From: Holophagaceae bacterium
Lineage (GTDB): Bacteria; Acidobacteriota; Holophagae; Holophagales; Holophagaceae
Direction: 5' to 3'
Length of the DNA stretch: 64,000 nucleotides
Assembly (NCBI GenBank): GCA_016722505.1
Contig: JADKJH010000001.1
Location: 1,364,001-1,428,000, forward strand
Positions within the stretch are counted from its first letter, which is position 1; the number at the start of each line of letters is the position of its first letter. A program made the translations under genes and the position numbers. The notes below the pieces were generated by a model that worked only from the letters and a program-made list of their open reading frames with translations, made no database searches and was not told the origin of the DNA. Positions 33,891 to 41,799 of this stretch are shown here, piece after piece.

Positions 33891-33908
33891 ATCCTTTTGG
33901 AGGAATAA

Positions 33909-34775
33909 ATGAACATCGAAGATATCAAGACCGTAGGCGTCGCAGGCACCGGCAGCATGGGCGTGGGGATCATGCAGGTCGCAGCCCAGGCGGGCTTCCA
34001 GGTCAGAGCCGTGGATGTGAGCCAAGCGGCTTGGGACAGGGCTTTGAAGACCATCACCAAAAGCCTTGAACGCCTGCTCGCCAAGGAAAAGATCACCGAA
34101 GAAGAGTTGAAGGCCACGCTCTCGCGCATCAGTTTCTCCACGGATCTGGAGTCACTTAAGGATGTGCCCTTCATCTTCGAGGCGGTCTTCGAGAACCTGC
34201 AAGTCAAGAAGGACCTATACGAGAAGCTGGATGCCATCGCACGGGAAGATGTTGTCTATGCAAGCAACACATCCTCCCTTTCCATCACGGAGATGGCGGC
34301 TCTGGTCAAGCATCCCGGCCAGTTCATCGGGATGCATTTCTTCAATCCGGTTCCGATGATGAAGCTGGTGGAAGTCATCCCCGCCTTGCAGACCGAAAAG
34401 GCAACCACCAGCCTGGCATTGGAGATCGCCAAAAAAATCGGCAAAACTTCCATCACCTGCAAGGATACGCCAGGCTTTGTGCTGAACCGCTTGCTGGTCC
34501 CGTACATGCTCGATGCGGTCAGGCTGCTTGAGCAGGGCGTGGCTTCCAGGGACGACATCGATACCGCCATGAAGCTGGGCGCCGGCATGCCCATGGGGCC
34601 TTTCGAATTGATGGATTTCACCGGCGTCGAAATCTCTCTTTATGTTGGGGACATCTTTTTCGAGGCCACCAAGGAGCCGCGCTTCGCACCTCCAGGGCTG
34701 CTCCGCAACATGGTGAAGGCGGGGTACCTGGGCCGTAAGACAGGCAAAGGGTTCTATGAGTACCCTGCGAAATAA
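33909..34775 (+). CDS. 3-hydroxyacyl-CoA dehydrogenase
   Basis: 288 residues with an N-terminal Rossmann fold (VGVAGTGSMGVGIMQVAAQAG), the catalytic histidine in IGMHFFNPVPMMKLVEVI, and the C-terminal helical domain with DTPGFVLNRLLVPYMLDAVRLLE and GAGMPMGPFELMDFTGVE. The size matches single-function 3-hydroxybutyryl-CoA-type dehydrogenases. GGAGG precedes the start at eight bases. It fits the oxidation of 3-hydroxypimelyl-CoA (product of Oah) or a later 3-hydroxyacyl-CoA to the 3-oxo form for thiolysis. Confidence 0.93.
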   Translation: MNIEDIKTVGVAGTGSMGVGIMQVAAQAGFQVRAVDVSQAAWDRALKTITKSLERLLAKEKITEEELKATLSRISFSTDLESLKDVPFIFEAVFENLQVKKDLYEKLDAIAREDVVYASNTSSLSITEMAALVKHPGQFIGMHFFNPVPMMKLVEVIPALQTEKATTSLALEIAKKIGKTSITCKDTPGFVLNRLLVPYMLDAVRLLEQGVASRDDIDTAMKLGAGMPMGPFELMDFTGVEISLYVGDIFFEATKEPRFAPPGLLRNMVKAGYLGRKTGKGFYEYPAK

Positions 34776-34812
34776 AGCGCACCATCACGCACCAAGCGAA
34801 AAGGAATAGGTC

Positions 34813-37737
34813 ATGGATGCTGCGACCTTCGAACCTAAAAAATTTGCGATCATCGGCGCTGGCCCGGTGGGCTGCATCGTGGCCGCTTTTCTTGCGAAGG
34901 GAGGCTACGACGTCACTCTTTGCGATATCGACATAAAGCTGCTGGAACCTGCGCTGGAGCCGGGGATCATCATCGAAGGCACTGACTCCCTCCATGCGAA
35001 GGTGGCACGGATCACTACCCGGATTGAAGATCTGCAGAAGGATCCCCCCGATGTGATCGTCGTGGCCGTCAAGGCGATCGCCCTACCCGCTGTGGCCTCT
35101 GCCTTGCGCAGCCTGGCCGATTCGAGCACTTATCCAAAAGACGATGGCCCCTATGTCATCAGCTGGCAGAACGGTATTGATACAGAACTCCTGATTGCCC
35201 AACAGCTGGGCAGCCGGCACGTCATGCGCGGTGTGGTCAACCTGGGTTGCATTCCCGTCGGGCCCGCGCATGTCCGCATCGGTTTTCATATCCGGCCCCA
35301 TCACATCCAGGAACTTGATCCCCGTTCACGGGATGCGGCCATCGCCATTTGCAAGGTCTTCACCGAATGCGGCATGGACACCCTGCATTCGGAGCAGATC
35401 CGCGATCTGGTCTGGCGCAAGGCCATCCTGAACGGCTGCATGAATCCGATCTGCGCCGTGACGGGAAAGACCATGGCGGAACTGATCGAAGATCCCATCC
35501 TTTTCCACTTGGTGGGGGCCCTCATCAAGGAAGGCGTCGCCGTGGCCCGGGCCAATGAATATGCCCTGGGTTCGGGCTTCTATCCGTATTGCATCGACTA
35601 CATCAAGAGCGCTGGCCACCACAAGCCCTCCATGCTCCAGGACATTGAAGCCGGCAGGCGCACCGAAGTGGATTTCATCAACGGCAAGATCGCCGAATAC
35701 GGCGCCCAGGCCGAAGTCCCCACCCCCTACAACACCATGATCCGAGGACTGGTGAAGGCGCTGGAGTCCAAGGGAAAAGGGAACGGTTTGGAAAAGGTAG
35801 CCATAGACATCCGGACCAGGGTCGAAAGCCTCGCATCGCGAATGTTCGATGCTCCCCAGTACCCATCCCAGGGCGCGGTTTTGTTTGTGGATCTGGAACG
35901 ACGGAAATCAATTTCAAAATTCCTGCCAAAGGAGGTTTTCCGGACCTTCCTCTCCAACCGGGGAGGGAATATGTACCTCCTCTACAACCTCTTGTTGGAG
36001 GGCAGGGAGGCGTTGGATCCACAGGTTCCCTTGATCTTCGGCAGCGGCGTGCCCACTGGCGCGATCCCAACCACCGCCCGCGGCAATGTCGCCAGTGTGT
36101 CTCCCGACAGCCACGCCATCCTGGACAGCAATTGCAGCGACGCCTTTCCGGCTTTTCTTAAACTGCAAGGGTATGACCACCTGGTGCTTTATGGCCAGGC
36201 ATCGGCGTGGACGCTGCTTGAACTGTCCACAGAAGGCATCCGCTTCCACGATGCCGCGCCCTACCTGGGAATGGACAACACCGATTTCACCCACGTCATC
36301 GAAAAAGATTTTTCCTGTTCCGAACGCAAGGACATGGCCATGGCCCGCATCACCCGGGCGGGGGAAAACCAGGTGCTTTGCTCGGCCATCATGGGGGGCC
36401 GCAACGGGATGTATGCCCGCGGCGGCACCGGCGCCAAGATGGGCGGGCTGAAACTCAAAGCGGTCCTGATCCTGGGTTCCAAGACCTCGCCCGTGTTGTC
36501 TCCAGCTTTCCAAAGGGACCACCATAGATCCCTATGGGCGGACAACTTGGACGCCGAACACTTGGCGGGGTACCGCGCCGGGCTGGAAGGCTGCCAGCAT
36601 TGCCCCATCCGGTGCAACAATCTGGATCCCAAAGAAACGCGAAAGCCATACGACCAGAATCATGCCCCGGATTACGTCGGGCCCGAAGGCTTGGGCCCCA
36701 TGGTTGGCATCCTAGATCCCAAGCTGGTGGCACACCTCGATAAATTATTGAATAACCTTGGATTGGATCCCGCCACCACTGGGGGAGCCATCGCCTGGGC
36801 CATGGAACTCTATCAACAAGGCATCATCTCGCTTGCGGATACCGGGGGATTGGCGCTCACCCGTGGGAACAGCGAGGTCGTAGAAAAGTTGCTGCACCTG
36901 GCCGCCAGGCGGGAAGGCTTTGGCGATGTCATCGCGGACTCGACCCAGGCGGTGGAACGTGGGAAGTATCCCAAAGAGGCGCACCAATATCGGATGCCCA
37001 TGGATGAGTTGTTCCAATCGGACCCCCACGACGTAAGCATTCTGGAGGGTTTCGCATTGGGCTTTGCAGAAGCTGCCAGGGAAAGTGAAAAATTAAACGC
37101 CATCGGGGACGCTGTGGGTGTATGCCGATTCGCCGCCAGACAGGCCACCACCCCACCTGCGACAGGGCTCGATGACTTCGCCCACCAAATGAAAGCTTTG
37201 ACCCAAGAAGATTTCTCGGTCCAGCAACTGGAGGAAGTCGGGCTGAATATTTCGGGGATGGAACGGCTCATCAACTCCCGCCTAGGCTTGGCCGAGCGGG
37301 ACGAAACCTTGTTGGGCCGATGGGTCCACGAAGAGGTTCCAGAAGGCCCCTTCGCTGGAGAAAAACTGGACAAAGCCAAGCTTGAGGGACTAAAGCATAG
37401 CTATGACGCCTTCCTCGGATTGAATGGTTCTGGATTCCCCTCCACGGAACGGCACCGAGGCCTCGCGGTCGTGACCACGGGGTTTGCGGTCAAAGTCACC
37501 CTTCCAGAAGGATTTCCTGGTGTGCCAGAGGGCGCCATCATTCTGGATCAGCCGGTCAACGATGTTGCCGAACTGCGGGCCATCTTGAAAAAAAGATTCC
37601 CCCTCGCCGCCAAGCAACTCTCCGATAGCTCCTTGATCATGGCGGTGGGCGGCACGGTGGTCATGGCGAATGAGAAGGCTTATCCCATCCATAACGGCGA
37701 TGAGATCTCCGTCCTGCGCATGCTTGCTGGAGTGTGA
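34813..37737 (+). CDS. Triple fusion: ketopantoate-reductase-like, aldehyde ferredoxin oxidoreductase and MoaD-like domains
   Basis: 974 residues. Residues ~9-325 are a PanE/ApbA fold: FAIIGAGPVGCIVAAFLAKGG, WQNGIDTE, the lysine in VWRKAILNGCMNPI, and RRTEVDFINGKIAEYG. Residues ~355-885 are an aldehyde:ferredoxin oxidoreductase with the tungsto/molybdopterin N-domain (SGVPTGAIPTTARGN, IMGGRNGMYARGGTGAKMGG) and [4Fe-4S] cysteines Cys594, Cys597, Cys601 and Cys771. Residues ~888-974 are a MoaD/ThiS beta-grasp ending NGDEISVLRMLAGV, so the terminal Gly-Gly needed for a sulfur carrier is absent. It lies in the middle of the benzoyl-CoA operon. It likely oxidises an aldehyde or reduces an acid at a W/Mo site; the role of the first domain is unknown. 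Confidence 0.83.
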   Translation: MDAATFEPKKFAIIGAGPVGCIVAAFLAKGGYDVTLCDIDIKLLEPALEPGIIIEGTDSLHAKVARITTRIEDLQKDPPDVIVVAVKAIALPAVASALRSLADSSTYPKDDGPYVISWQNGIDTELLIAQQLGSRHVMRGVVNLGCIPVGPAHVRIGFHIRPHHIQELDPRSRDAAIAICKVFTECGMDTLHSEQIRDLVWRKAILNGCMNPICAVTGKTMAELIEDPILFHLVGALIKEGVAVARANEYALGSGFYPYCIDYIKSAGHHKPSMLQDIEAGRRTEVDFINGKIAEYGAQAEVPTPYNTMIRGLVKALESKGKGNGLEKVAIDIRTRVESLASRMFDAPQYPSQGAVLFVDLERRKSISKFLPKEVFRTFLSNRGGNMYLLYNLLLEGREALDPQVPLIFGSGVPTGAIPTTARGNVASVSPDSHAILDSNCSDAFPAFLKLQGYDHLVLYGQASAWTLLELSTEGIRFHDAAPYLGMDNTDFTHVIEKDFSCSERKDMAMARITRAGENQVLCSAIMGGRNGMYARGGTGAKMGGLKLKAVLILGSKTSPVLSPAFQRDHHRSLWADNLDAEHLAGYRAGLEGCQHCPIRCNNLDPKETRKPYDQNHAPDYVGPEGLGPMVGILDPKLVAHLDKLLNNLGLDPATTGGAIAWAMELYQQGIISLADTGGLALTRGNSEVVEKLLHLAARREGFGDVIADSTQAVERGKYPKEAHQYRMPMDELFQSDPHDVSILEGFALGFAEAARESEKLNAIGDAVGVCRFAARQATTPPATGLDDFAHQMKALTQEDFSVQQLEEVGLNISGMERLINSRLGLAERDETLLGRWVHEEVPEGPFAGEKLDKAKLEGLKHSYDAFLGLNGSGFPSTERHRGLAVVTTGFAVKVTLPEGFPGVPEGAIILDQPVNDVAELRAILKKRFPLAAKQLSDSSLIMAVGGTVVMANEKAYPIHNGDEISVLRMLAGV

Positions 37738-38943
37738 ATGCTCGATGCCTTCATATGCGACGCCATCCGGACGCCCATCGGGGCCTACGGCGGGAGCCTG
37801 TCAGGAATCCGGACCGATGATCTGGCGGCCCGCCCCATCCAAGCGTTGATGCAACGGAACCCGTCCGTGGATTGGGGACAGGTGGACGATGTGATGCTCG
37901 GATGCGCCAATCAGGCGGGCGAGGACAACCGCAATGTGGCGAGGATGGCGGCCCTGCTTTCGGGCCTGCCGGTGGAGGTTTCAGGCGTGACGCTCAATCG
38001 CCTGTGCGGCTCCGGCATGGATGCCATCGGCACTGCGGCCCGCGCGATCAAGGCCGGAGAGGCGAACCTGATCATCGCCGGCGGCGTAGAAAGCATGTCC
38101 CGCGCGCCCTACGTGATGAGCAAGAGCGCGGTTCCTTTCGACCGGAACGTCGCGATGTTCGACACCACAATCGGCTGGCGTTTCGTCAACCGCCTCATCA
38201 AAGAGCAGTACGGCATAGATTCCATGGGGGAAACCGCGGAAAACGTCGCGGAACAGTTCAAGATTCCCCGCGACAACCAGGATGCCTTCGCCCTGATCAG
38301 TCAACAGCGTGCTGCACGGGCCGCCGCAGCAGGCGTCTTCGCCCAGGAGATCGTCCCCGTTCTCATTCCAGAACGAAACGGTGCCGACAAGGTTGTGGAC
38401 AAAGACGAACATCCCCGCCCCAATTCAACGTTGGAAGGGCTCGCAAAGCTGAAGCCCTTTGCACGGGCCAACGGCTCGGTCACGGCCGGGAATTCGTCGG
38501 GACTGAATGATGGATCCTGCGCCTTGTTGATCGCTTCTGAGGCGGCAGCCAAAATCCATGGCTTGGCTCCCAAAGCTCGCATCGTCGCCATGGCCACAGC
38601 TGGTGTGCCCCCGCGCATCATGGGCATGGGTCCAGTGCCCGCCACCCGCAAGGTGATGGCGCTGGCAGGCCTCACCTTGGACCAGATGGATGTGCTCGAA
38701 CTGAATGAAGCTTTCGCCGCCCAAAGCCTTGCCGTGATCCGTGAGCTGAATTTGTCGCCAGACGATCCGCGGATCAACCCAAATGGCGGCGCCATCGCCT
38801 TGGGCCATCCCCTCGGCATGACCGGCGCGCGCCTGGTCACCACCGCGCTCTACCAGTTGCAGCGCACCAACGGCCGCTACGCGCTTTGCACCATGTGCAT
38901 CGGCGTGGGCCAGGGCATCGCGATGATCATCGAGCGGTGTTGA
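37738..38943 (+). CDS. Acetyl-CoA acyltransferase (beta-ketoadipyl-CoA-thiolase-like)
   Basis: 401 residues of ordinary thiolase: ICDAIRTPIGAYGGSLSG, nucleophile cysteine in LNRLCGSGMDAIGTA, ELNEAFAAQSLAV with the NEAF loop, GGAIALGHPLGMTGAR and CTMCIGVGQG. The sequence style is that of PcaF/PaaJ enzymes that cleave dicarboxylic 3-oxoacyl-CoA, which fits 3-oxopimelyl-CoA to glutaryl-CoA plus acetyl-CoA. It begins at the base after the fusion gene stop and ends the plus-strand operon. Confidence 0.93.
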   Translation: MLDAFICDAIRTPIGAYGGSLSGIRTDDLAARPIQALMQRNPSVDWGQVDDVMLGCANQAGEDNRNVARMAALLSGLPVEVSGVTLNRLCGSGMDAIGTAARAIKAGEANLIIAGGVESMSRAPYVMSKSAVPFDRNVAMFDTTIGWRFVNRLIKEQYGIDSMGETAENVAEQFKIPRDNQDAFALISQQRAARAAAAGVFAQEIVPVLIPERNGADKVVDKDEHPRPNSTLEGLAKLKPFARANGSVTAGNSSGLNDGSCALLIASEAAAKIHGLAPKARIVAMATAGVPPRIMGMGPVPATRKVMALAGLTLDQMDVLELNEAFAAQSLAVIRELNLSPDDPRINPNGGAIALGHPLGMTGARLVTTALYQLQRTNGRYALCTMCIGVGQGIAMIIERC

Positions 38944-38970
38944 AAGCAGCGGATGGGACCATTGCCGTTC

Positions 38971-39168
38971 TTAGCTAGGAGGCTTTTTCTGCTTTCGTCT
39001 TTTTGTTGGTGCCTTCGGAGGAGCAGAAGCTGCGGGCGGATAAAACTCAACCCAAAACCCCAGAATGGACAGCTTCCGGACTCCGCAGAGCCGAAGTATG
39101 GACACCAGCACGGCTAAGCAAGAACAGAATGATGTGGTGACCGCTTCCAAAGACATCAGGCTCTCCAT
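38971..39168 (-). CDS. Possible small membrane protein in the 397-bp gap after the plus operon
   Basis: A 65-residue frame from ATG 39168, with GAGGGG nine bases upstream. It has one hydrophobic stretch (VTTSFCSCLAVLVSILRLCGV) and a Pro/Lys-rich tail ending PPKAPTKRRKQKKPPS. No family is recognised and it may not be expressed. The rest of 38944-39340 holds nothing else I can identify; TTTTTCTG after GGAGG near 38980 could be part of a weak terminator. Confidence 0.28.
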   Translation of the reverse strand: MESLMSLEAVTTSFCSCLAVLVSILRLCGVRKLSILGFWVEFYPPAASAPPKAPTKRRKQKKPPS

Positions 39169-39340
39169 TTCAACACTTCCCCTCAAAGGAATGTGAATGG
39201 AGAAAACTCGATAAAATCCGGGAGTTCCCCGATTTCGGTGGGGATACAGGACTTTTTAACAAATTTACAGAAGTTCCCAGGCTGAAACGCTCTGATGTAC
39301 AGACTACGGAATTTTCGGTGGTTTGGGCTTACGCCCCCTA

Positions 39341-40555
39341 TTAATCGAGTTCATCCGAAGCCGCCTTCAAGGCCTTCTCGCGCGTCGGTCTGGACTTCTT
39401 GGGACCGAGGGTGAAACGACCGGAAGAGAACACCAGTGCCTGATCTGTCTCTTGGCTCGGACAGCAGGCCGGGTCGCCGGGTTGAGCCTGGAAGGTCCGG
39501 AAAATTAAGTTATGTCGCGAATAGAGAACCCTCCCTCCCTTTGGGATTTCAATTCCGCCAAAGGGGGCGAAAGGCTCGAAGTGATCCGCTTGCCAGATGA
39601 CCATTTGATCAGTGTAGGCAGCAGGGGTATCCGGGACGGTCGTGAGCCTCTTGTGGATGAGGTAGATAGTCCCCTCCTGGACGAGTTCCGGGATCAGGAC
39701 GGGATTCATTTCAAGGACTTCGTTCTCTAGGAGAAGCGAGGTATTTCGGCCGTTTACAAAAAAGTTGATGGATTTAGGGTTCGTAGCCATCTCGCGGATG
39801 GCTGCATTGCGGGCCCTTTCAGCTGCATTGCGGGCCTTTTCAATGGCTTCCTTGGTAGCAGTGGCTTGTTTGCTTGCAATTTCAGAAGAAGAGGGATGGT
39901 ACTTGTTGAATGCAGGTGTCGTGACCCCGGATCCGACCCCCAATCGGTCGAAGAGTTCTGAGAAGATGCGGTCGTACATGGGGGCGTCATTGAAGAACCG
40001 GGAATCTAGTTCTGTAGGCGTGTACCGTTTCCCGAAGGTAATCACCGAGTTTGGGGTTTGCCCTCGGATATCAGTGGTTATAACCCCATCAAATTCCGTT
40101 TTGCCACCCGTCCAGGTGCAGTCATATTCAAAATTTAGGTTAATGCCTTCAACCTCCCAAATTAGAGGCCCCGATTCACGAGAATTGAAGCTGTCCAAAT
40201 TCCTAATCACGAATTCCTGTGCGCTTCGGGTGATAGCCTTAGCGCTGACTGTGTTGTGGTAGATATACCCGCTGTAGCCGAGTGTTCCCCCCCGGGGAAT
40301 GTTATTCATGAATTCAAGTGTGAAACCCTTGGTTTCCATGATCTGGCGAAGATGTTTTTGGAAAGTATTGCGAGCCAGATCGTTATACTCGCTCGGAATC
40401 GCTATTTTGAATTTGTATTTATGAGGGTTACGTCCACCTTCAGGTTCAAAGGCGCCGCCCTTGATCACCAGCTTTGAGGTAAGGCTCGGTTTCTGCGCCT
40501 GGGCCCCTTGGGCGGAGATCAGGATGAGTGGTAGCAGGATGTGGATCAGTCTCAT
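39341..40555 (-). CDS. Exported protein of unknown function
   Basis: 404 residues with a clear signal peptide (MRLIHILLPLILISAQGAQA). The mature part has beta-rich segments, a short Ala/Arg helix (EAIEKARNAAERARNAAIREMA), and a C-terminal half with VNGRNTSLLLENEVLEMNP and GTIYLIHKRLTTVPDTP. I do not recognise a family. It sits alone between the ends of the two convergent aromatic operons, with its own promoter-like A/T tract just upstream (40560-40600). Codon use looks less GC-biased than its neighbours, which would fit later acquisition. No link to aromatic metabolism can be shown. Confidence 0.72.
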   Translation of the reverse strand: MRLIHILLPLILISAQGAQAQKPSLTSKLVIKGGAFEPEGGRNPHKYKFKIAIPSEYNDLARNTFQKHLRQIMETKGFTLEFMNNIPRGGTLGYSGYIYHNTVSAKAITRSAQEFVIRNLDSFNSRESGPLIWEVEGINLNFEYDCTWTGGKTEFDGVITTDIRGQTPNSVITFGKRYTPTELDSRFFNDAPMYDRIFSELFDRLGVGSGVTTPAFNKYHPSSSEIASKQATATKEAIEKARNAAERARNAAIREMATNPKSINFFVNGRNTSLLLENEVLEMNPVLIPELVQEGTIYLIHKRLTTVPDTPAAYTDQMVIWQADHFEPFAPFGGIEIPKGGRVLYSRHNLIFRTFQAQPGDPACCPSQETDQALVFSSGRFTLGPKKSRPTREKALKAASDELD

Positions 40556-40806
40556 GGTCCCATTCTCACTTTGTTCGAATAAAACAATTTAGAACAATGC
40601 ACGTTAGCACAGTGACGAGTCCACTTCAGTGGGCTCATTCGCCTTCTAAAGCCCCCGTCGTTGAGGGAAAGAAGGTAGACAGAGACCCTCGTTCGGGTCC
40701 GCCAGCTCCTACATGCGCTCGTGGCCTACCTTGGCCAGCCAGAGCTTGATGGGGTGTGATTAGGGAATTCAAAGTCCTAAAACTGGGTCTACTTGAGGCG
40801 TGGTAT
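40556..40806. other. Intergenic region without a recognisable gene
   Basis: 251 bases between the exported protein start and the hcrB stop. The part near 40560-40610 is A/T rich and may hold the promoter of the exported gene on the minus strand. The remainder contains short inverted repeats (GACCCTCGTTCGGGTC near 40684-40699) that may act as a terminator for the hcr operon. No coding frame with a plausible start was seen. Confidence 0.4.
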
Positions 40807-41799
40807 TCAACTGAGAGATGTACTGACCATCTCCCACAACCGCTCCACCATCCTTTTCGCCAGCACAGGCGTGATGCGGCGGCGGAAGGGGACTTCGATC
40901 AGGGTGGTTTCCATCGCCTTGATGCCGAGCTTGATCCGGCGGGTGATGATGGCCAAGGCGGTGTCATCGAGGGGATGCCCGGCCAGGGCATCAAGGCCGT
41001 TGACGAATTCCGGCCGAGACGAGACACCCGTCAGGGCGATGCGGAGATCGGCGATGGTATTGTTCTCCCGGCGCAGGGCCACGGCGACGCCCGCCAACGG
41101 GAAGTCCATGGCGCCCCGCACGCGCACTTTTTCGTAGGCGCTCGCCCAGCCGGTTTTCAATGGCACGCGCACGGCGACCAGCAGTTCATCAGGCGTCATC
41201 GCCAGCCAGGTTATGCCGTCATCACGGTAGAAATCTGAGATCGGAAGTACGCGAGTGCCCAAAGGGCCAAGAACTTCGACTTTGGCATCGAGCACCATCA
41301 GCGCGGGCGCGATGTCGCCGCTGAAGGCCGCGTAGCAGCGCGGGGATTTCGTTGCGACGCGGCAGGTGTCGCTGCCCAGCTTCAGGCAGAAAGCGTTCGC
41401 CTCCCGCCAGGACTCGCTCTGGTTGTAGAAGCGGCAGCGCGTTTCAAGGCAGAGGTTCCCACCCAGCGTCGCTGAGACGCGGTGGGTCGGACCCGCGACG
41501 CCGGAGGCGGCCTGGGCCAGCGCGGGCAGCCGGTCTTGGACCGTCCTGTTGGCGGCGATGACCGCCAGCGTGACGCCAGCGCCGATGTATAGCGCACTCG
41601 ATTCTTCGTGCAGGTCGGTGAGTTCGTCCACGCCGCCGAGGTCAATCACGACTTCCGTCGCCACCAGGCCCCGCCGCATGTTCGGCAGAAGATCCGTGCC
41701 GCCCGCGAGGTAGCGGCTGCCGGGGTGCAGGGCGCGCATGCGGATCGCATCGGAGGCCGTGGCCGGATGAAGCAATTGGAAATCAGGCAGGGCGGCCAT
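40807..41799 (-). CDS. hcrB: 4-hydroxybenzoyl-CoA reductase FAD subunit (beta)
   Basis: 330 residues of the xanthine-oxidase FAD-binding type (YLAGGTDLLPNMRRG; ATLGGNLCLETRC). It carries the insertion that binds an extra [4Fe-4S] cluster peculiar to 4-hydroxybenzoyl-CoA reductase: Cys122, Cys138, Cys146 and Cys155, a 15-7-8 spacing that is the same as I recall for the Thauera enzyme. This cluster takes electrons from ferredoxin and lets the enzyme run as a dehydroxylating reductase. The start codon overlaps the hcrA stop. Last gene of the minus-strand operon. Confidence 0.95.
   Translation of the reverse strand: MAALPDFQLLHPATASDAIRMRALHPGSRYLAGGTDLLPNMRRGLVATEVVIDLGGVDELTDLHEESSALYIGAGVTLAVIAANRTVQDRLPALAQAASGVAGPTHRVSATLGGNLCLETRCRFYNQSESWREANAFCLKLGSDTCRVATKSPRCYAAFSGDIAPALMVLDAKVEVLGPLGTRVLPISDFYRDDGITWLAMTPDELLVAVRVPLKTGWASAYEKVRVRGAMDFPLAGVAVALRRENNTIADLRIALTGVSSRPEFVNGLDALAGHPLDDTALAIITRRIKLGIKAMETTLIEVPFRRRITPVLAKRMVERLWEMVSTSLS

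Noticed and set aside
34813..37737. BamB, the class II benzoyl-CoA reductase catalytic subunit
   Set aside because: It is in the same AOR family, but the fused extra domains, the absence of bamC-I genes and the presence of complete class I bcr genes argue against it.
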